From positions 4,154,001 to 4,218,000 of the forward strand of contig PUFA01000116.1 of NCBI GenBank assembly GCA_003508835.1: a DNA stretch of 64,000 nucleotides. Reading direction: 5' to 3'. Below the pieces are notes generated by a model, which was not told the DNA's origin, searched no databases, and saw only the letters and a list, made by a program, of their open reading frames with translations. A program made the position numbers and the translations under genes. Origin of the DNA: Eonycteris spelaea (lineage: Eukaryota > Chordata > Mammalia > Chiroptera > Pteropodidae). Shown here piece after piece: positions 62,690 through 64,000 of the stretch (the stretch's first letter is position 1; every line of letters begins with the position of its first letter).

Positions 62690-64000
62690 CTCTTCAATAA
62701 ACAGTGTGAAAACTGAATATCCATATGCAGAAGAATAAAATTGGACCCTTATCCCTCACGGATACAAAAAATCAACACAAAATGGATGAAAGAATTAAAT
62801 GTAAGATGTGTAACCTTAAAATTACTAGAAGATGACAGGGTAGAGGCTCCCTGATGTTGGTCTGGGCAATGATTTTTTTTAGATGTGAACCAATGGCACA
62901 GACAACAACAAAAAAAGTAGACAGGTAGGCTCACGTCAAACTATGGAATGAGCTAAAATACTTGCAAACCATCTATCTAAGGAATTAAAATCCTAAATAT
63001 ATAAGAAACTCATACAACTCCCTCCCAAAAAAGTGATTGAAAAAGGGGTAAATAATTTAAATAGACATTTCTCAGAAGAAGATATTCAAATGGCAAGGGT
63101 ATATGAAAAGGTGCTCAACATCACTAATCATCAGGAAAATCTAAACTACAATCAGCTATCACCTCACACAAAAGGATGTAGAAAAAGGGAAGTTTTGACA
63201 CTAAGTCTGAATGTAACTTGGTAAAACCATTAGAGAAAAGAGTATGCGTGGTTCTCAAAAACTAAAAATATAACTAAATATATTACCCACAATCATACTT
63301 CTGAGTATACAGCCAAAGGAAATGAAATCAAGATCTCACAGAAATATGTGCAAAGCCATATTCATTGCGGTATTATGTTCAGTAGCCAAACTATGGAAAC
63401 AACCTAAAAGTCTATCAATGAACAAACAAATGAAGAAAATGTGAGATATATATGAAGTATTTATTATTCGTGGAATAATATAATATTATTCGGCCTCGAG
63501 AAAGAAGGAAATCCTGCCATTTGCAACAACGTGGAGAAATCTGGAGGACCTGATACTGAGTGAAGTGAGTCAGATATAGAAAAACACTGTGTGATCTCAC
63601 TTATAGATCAAACCCAAAATAGCCAAATGAGCCGAGAGCAAAATGGTGGTTGTCAGGAGCTGGGGGAAGAAAAAAATGAGATGCTGGCCAAGGGGTATAA
63701 AGTTTCAGTTATGCAAGGTGAATAAGTTATGGAGATCTAGTGTGTAGCCATGTGACTGTAGTTCACCATACTATATTGTATACCTATAATTTGCTAAGAG
63801 AGTAGATCATCTCACACACACACACACACACACACACGAAAATGCCAAGAAAAAAATGACAGCTATGTGAAGTAATGAATTTTATTGCATGGTATACAGC
63901 TACCTCAAAAAATCAAATTGGATCCCTTCAATATAGACAATTTTTATTTGTCAGTCATACCTCGGTAAAGATGGAGAAGAGAGAAAATAGACATTAAAAA
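62690..64000 (+). mobile_element. L1 3' end running off the window
   Basis: Sense L1 from late ORF2 ('gtctcttcaataaacagtgt' at 62688-62707) through 'aaatcctgccatttgcaaca' (63509-63528) to 3'UTR ('tttgctaagagagtagatca' at 63790-63809). A CA run at 63813-63837 interrupts the 3'UTR. Frames are broken. Confidence 0.8.
63813..63837 (+). repeat. (CA)n microsatellite in L1 3'UTR
   Basis: A 25-bp CA run inside the L1. Confidence 0.95.

Overview
This is a 64 kb stretch of mammalian nuclear DNA that appears to contain no intact protein-coding gene. It is AT-rich by eye, has no obvious CpG island, and is dominated by interspersed repeats: LINE-1 copies on both strands, MLT1-type LTRs, L2, MIR and DNA-transposon remnants, plus microsatellites. 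The long open reading frames lie mostly inside or antisense to repeats, or are short and show no recognisable domain. The best description is an intergenic gene desert or the inside of a very large intron.

The most informative element is at 42370-42566. It is a minus-strand SINE with a tRNA-Val(UAC)-like head fused to a 5S rRNA-like body, flanked by a 15-bp target-site duplication. Hybrid tRNA/5S rRNA SINEs (MEG-TR) are known to me only from fruit bats, so I infer an Old World fruit bat (Pteropodidae). The L1, MLT1, L2 and MIR content fits any placental mammal and does not conflict with this.

Layout. 1-4.1 kb: two minus-strand L1 pieces around an unassigned AT-rich stretch; the second has lost nearly all of ORF2 by a frame-preserving deletion. 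4.85-11.2 kb: one old, nearly full-length minus-strand L1 cut into segments by a hAT-like fragment, two MLT1 LTRs, an unnamed TG-starting repeat and two later L1 3' ends. 12.7-23 kb: several plus-strand L1/HAL1-like fragments, a twin-primed L1 and an unusual 49-bp direct repeat. 23-32.7 kb: mainly unassigned sequence with MLT1, L2 and MIR copies and some modestly GC-richer patches. 32.9-38.4 kb: a 5.5 kb plus-strand L1 that splits a MIR; its 5'UTR carries a diverged array of about nine 60-bp tandem units, and its reverse-transcriptase region is deleted. 40-46 kb: a palindromic hAT element, old L1 pieces hosting the hybrid SINE, and an MER5-like element. 46-54.4 kb: sparse old repeats, an L1M 5'-region fragment, microsatellites, a good CTCF-core match and a perfect CRE octamer. 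55-64 kb: L1, L2, MIR and MITE copies, a possible conserved noncoding block near 57.1-57.7 kb, and a final L1 running off the right edge.

I do not see a previously undescribed gene system here. The items most worth a second look are the hybrid SINE, the 60-bp L1 5'UTR array, the frame-preserving L1 deletion, the 49-bp direct repeat and the two candidate conserved blocks. Family names come from sequence memory, without a RepeatMasker run, and all repeat boundaries are approximate.
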